5,413 bases of DNA from an uncultured Pseudorhodobacter sp. (GTDB lineage: Bacteria; Pseudomonadota; Alphaproteobacteria; Rhodobacterales; Rhodobacteraceae): the NCBI GenBank assembly GCA_945952425.1, contig CAMFIX010000239.1, positions 1 to 5,413 on the forward strand, written 5' to 3'. Positions within the stretch are counted from its first letter, which is position 1. The number at the start of each line of letters is the position of its first letter. The position numbers were made by a program, and so were the translations under genes. Below are positions 4,679 to 5,413 of this stretch, piece by piece. The notes under the pieces were generated by a model. That model was not told the DNA's origin. It ran no database searches and saw only the letters and a program-made list of their open reading frames with translations.

Positions 4679-5329
4679 TCACACCTTCGCCAGGTCGATC
4701 GACACGGGCTCCCAGGCCGCGTCCTGGGCAGTGCGGCGGTAGCAGCGGACATAGGTCTTCGAGCCGACCACCCGCATGGCCTCGCGGATCGCTTTCATGG
4801 CGCGCTGCCAGCGCGGATCCTCGATCTGCAGGCGCAGCAGCATGAAGATCTCCGACCGATTGATCTGGCCGGCTTTGTCGGTGTTGAAGGCCTTGGTCAC
4901 GATGGCGCGGATTTCGTCACGGGCGCCCTCGGCCCATTCGTTCAGGCATTCATCGACGAGGAGTTTGGCGGTCTGCAGCTCGGGCCCGAAGACGACATTG
5001 TCGGCCACCTGCACCTTGATCTGGTAAAGGGCGTCGTGGCTCATCAGGGTCTTGTTGCCCTTCGCCCCGCCCACGGTCGCATCGTACTCCTGGGCGAGCA
5101 GGGCCTCGAACGACCCGATGTCGTCAAAGGTGTGCTCCTTGAAGCGGGCGACCTGGTCGGAAAGCGCGATGGCATGGCCCATGATCTTGCGGACCAGGTC
5201 ATCCTCGAGCTTGTGCTGCGGTTTGATCAGGTCGAGGGGGACAAGGCCGCCCTTGGCATCGTGCATGTAGGCGCGAGCGCCGACATAGACGACGCCGTCG
5301 GCGATGGTGGCGGGGGGATAATCGGTCAT
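4679..5329 (-). CDS. DUF3164 family protein of Mu-like phages
   Basis: This 216-residue protein matches the DUF3164 family (PF11363), found in the early region of Mu-like phages and prophages; its function is not established. Features seen in order are a short variable N-terminus, LVPLDLIKPQHKLEDDLVRKI (29-49), a long helical part with ALSDQVARFKEHTFDDIGSFEALLAQEY (55-82), GGAKGNKTL (87-95), QIKVQVADNVVFGPELQTAKLLVDE (103-127), AGQINRSEIFMLLRLQIEDPRW (153-174), and AMKAIREAMRVVGSKTYVRCYRR (177-199). The closing WEPVSIDLA is also typical. The protein is soluble and of normal length. The ATG at 5329 overlaps the upstream stop (ATGA), with AAAGG eight bases before it. Its presence is one of the main reasons to call this a Mu-like element. 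Confidence 0.92.
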   Translation of the reverse strand: MTDYPPATIADGVVYVGARAYMHDAKGGLVPLDLIKPQHKLEDDLVRKIMGHAIALSDQVARFKEHTFDDIGSFEALLAQEYDATVGGAKGNKTLMSHDALYQIKVQVADNVVFGPELQTAKLLVDECLNEWAEGARDEIRAIVTKAFNTDKAGQINRSEIFMLLRLQIEDPRWQRAMKAIREAMRVVGSKTYVRCYRRTAQDAAWEPVSIDLAKV

Positions 5330-5413
5330 TTAACGGGCCTTTCAACAGGGGCAAAAAGCGGGGTGGGGGCGGGGTGGCCGGGGATGGGCGGCACCACCCC
5401 GAGCGCGGCGAGC
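5326..5413 (-). CDS. C-terminal end of an upstream unknown gene
   Basis: Only the last 28 codons are in the window, ending in TGA (5328-5326) that overlaps the DUF3164 start as ATGA. The peptide is proline-rich (GVVPPIPGHPAPTPLF) and looks like a flexible tail. The ATGA overlap, the junction type used through the rest of the chain, selects this frame; one other frame also stays open, so the call is tentative. In Mu-like genomes early-region genes following the transposition genes are expected here, but the identity cannot be read. Confidence 0.5.
   Translation of the reverse strand, partial: LAALGVVPPIPGHPAPTPLFAPVERPVK
5360..5383 (+). other. G-quadruplex-like tract
   Basis: The plus strand has four runs of at least four G (5360-5363, 5365-5369, 5371-5374, 5380-5383) with loops of one, one and five bases, and a further GGG at 5386-5388. 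This fits a stable four-layer quadruplex. The plus strand is the template strand for the leftward genes, so the mRNA would carry C runs. It lies in codons of the proline-rich tail, so proline codons alone may explain it. Confidence 0.55.

Noticed and set aside
4177..4752. Long form of the 73-residue gene starting at 4752
   Set aside because: The extension crosses the whole 93-residue gene and the end of DUF3164 out of frame; the ATGA-coupled start at 4398 is far more likely.
5329..5338. TTTAACGGGC also occurs at 661-670, in the dyad near the candidate promoter
   Set aside because: Several shared 10-base words are expected by chance in a window of this length, and this copy lacks the second dyad arm and a -10 box.

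Overview
The window is GC-rich and every convincing gene lies on the minus strand, so it reads from the right edge to the left. Gene content and order match the end of the early region and the start of the lysis/late region of a Mu-like transposable phage or prophage: a DUF3164 protein, several small unknown proteins, a GemA (Mu gp16) homologue, a Mor-type activator, then a phage lysozyme. GC content and the protein relatives suggest a host in the Alphaproteobacteria, probably Rhodobacterales (Rhodobacter/Paracoccus-like). The host assignment is inference; the Mu-like assignment is strong.

Layout from right to left. At 5413-5326 is the proline-rich C-terminus of a gene entering from outside the window. 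Next come DUF3164 (5329-4679), two small unknown proteins (4676-4395 and 4398-4177), an ASCH-domain protein (4175-3774), an unknown 93-residue protein (3777-3496), GemA (3499-3074) and an unknown 82-residue protein (3074-2826). An accessory block of three genes follows: an MT-A70-type adenine methyltransferase (2829-2224), a tryptophan-rich 87-residue protein (2231-1968) and a DUF5131 (phage Gp37/Gp68) three-cysteine protein (1975-1055). The Mor-like activator (1058-684) closes the chain. Nearly every junction is an ATGA-type overlap or a gap of one or two bases, so this looks like one translationally coupled transcript.

After the Mor-like gene there is a 104-base gap, the only real non-coding stretch. 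It carries a dyad and a good -10 box with no recognisable -35, as expected for an activator-dependent promoter. Downstream lies a GH24 (T4-type) endolysin with an intact Glu-Asp-Thr catalytic triad; it leaves the window at the left edge. A simple model is that the early transcript makes GemA, the modification genes and Mor, and that Mor then turns on the lysis/late genes from the gap.

The most unusual non-gene signals are a perfect 26-bp palindrome inside a small gene (4607-4632), an 11-bp-arm inverted repeat near the start of the ASCH gene (4100-4144), a near-identical 22-base stop/start junction on both sides of the 87-residue gene, and a strong G-quadruplex-like tract near the right edge. 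No tRNA, rRNA, CRISPR array, insertion sequence or attachment site was seen.
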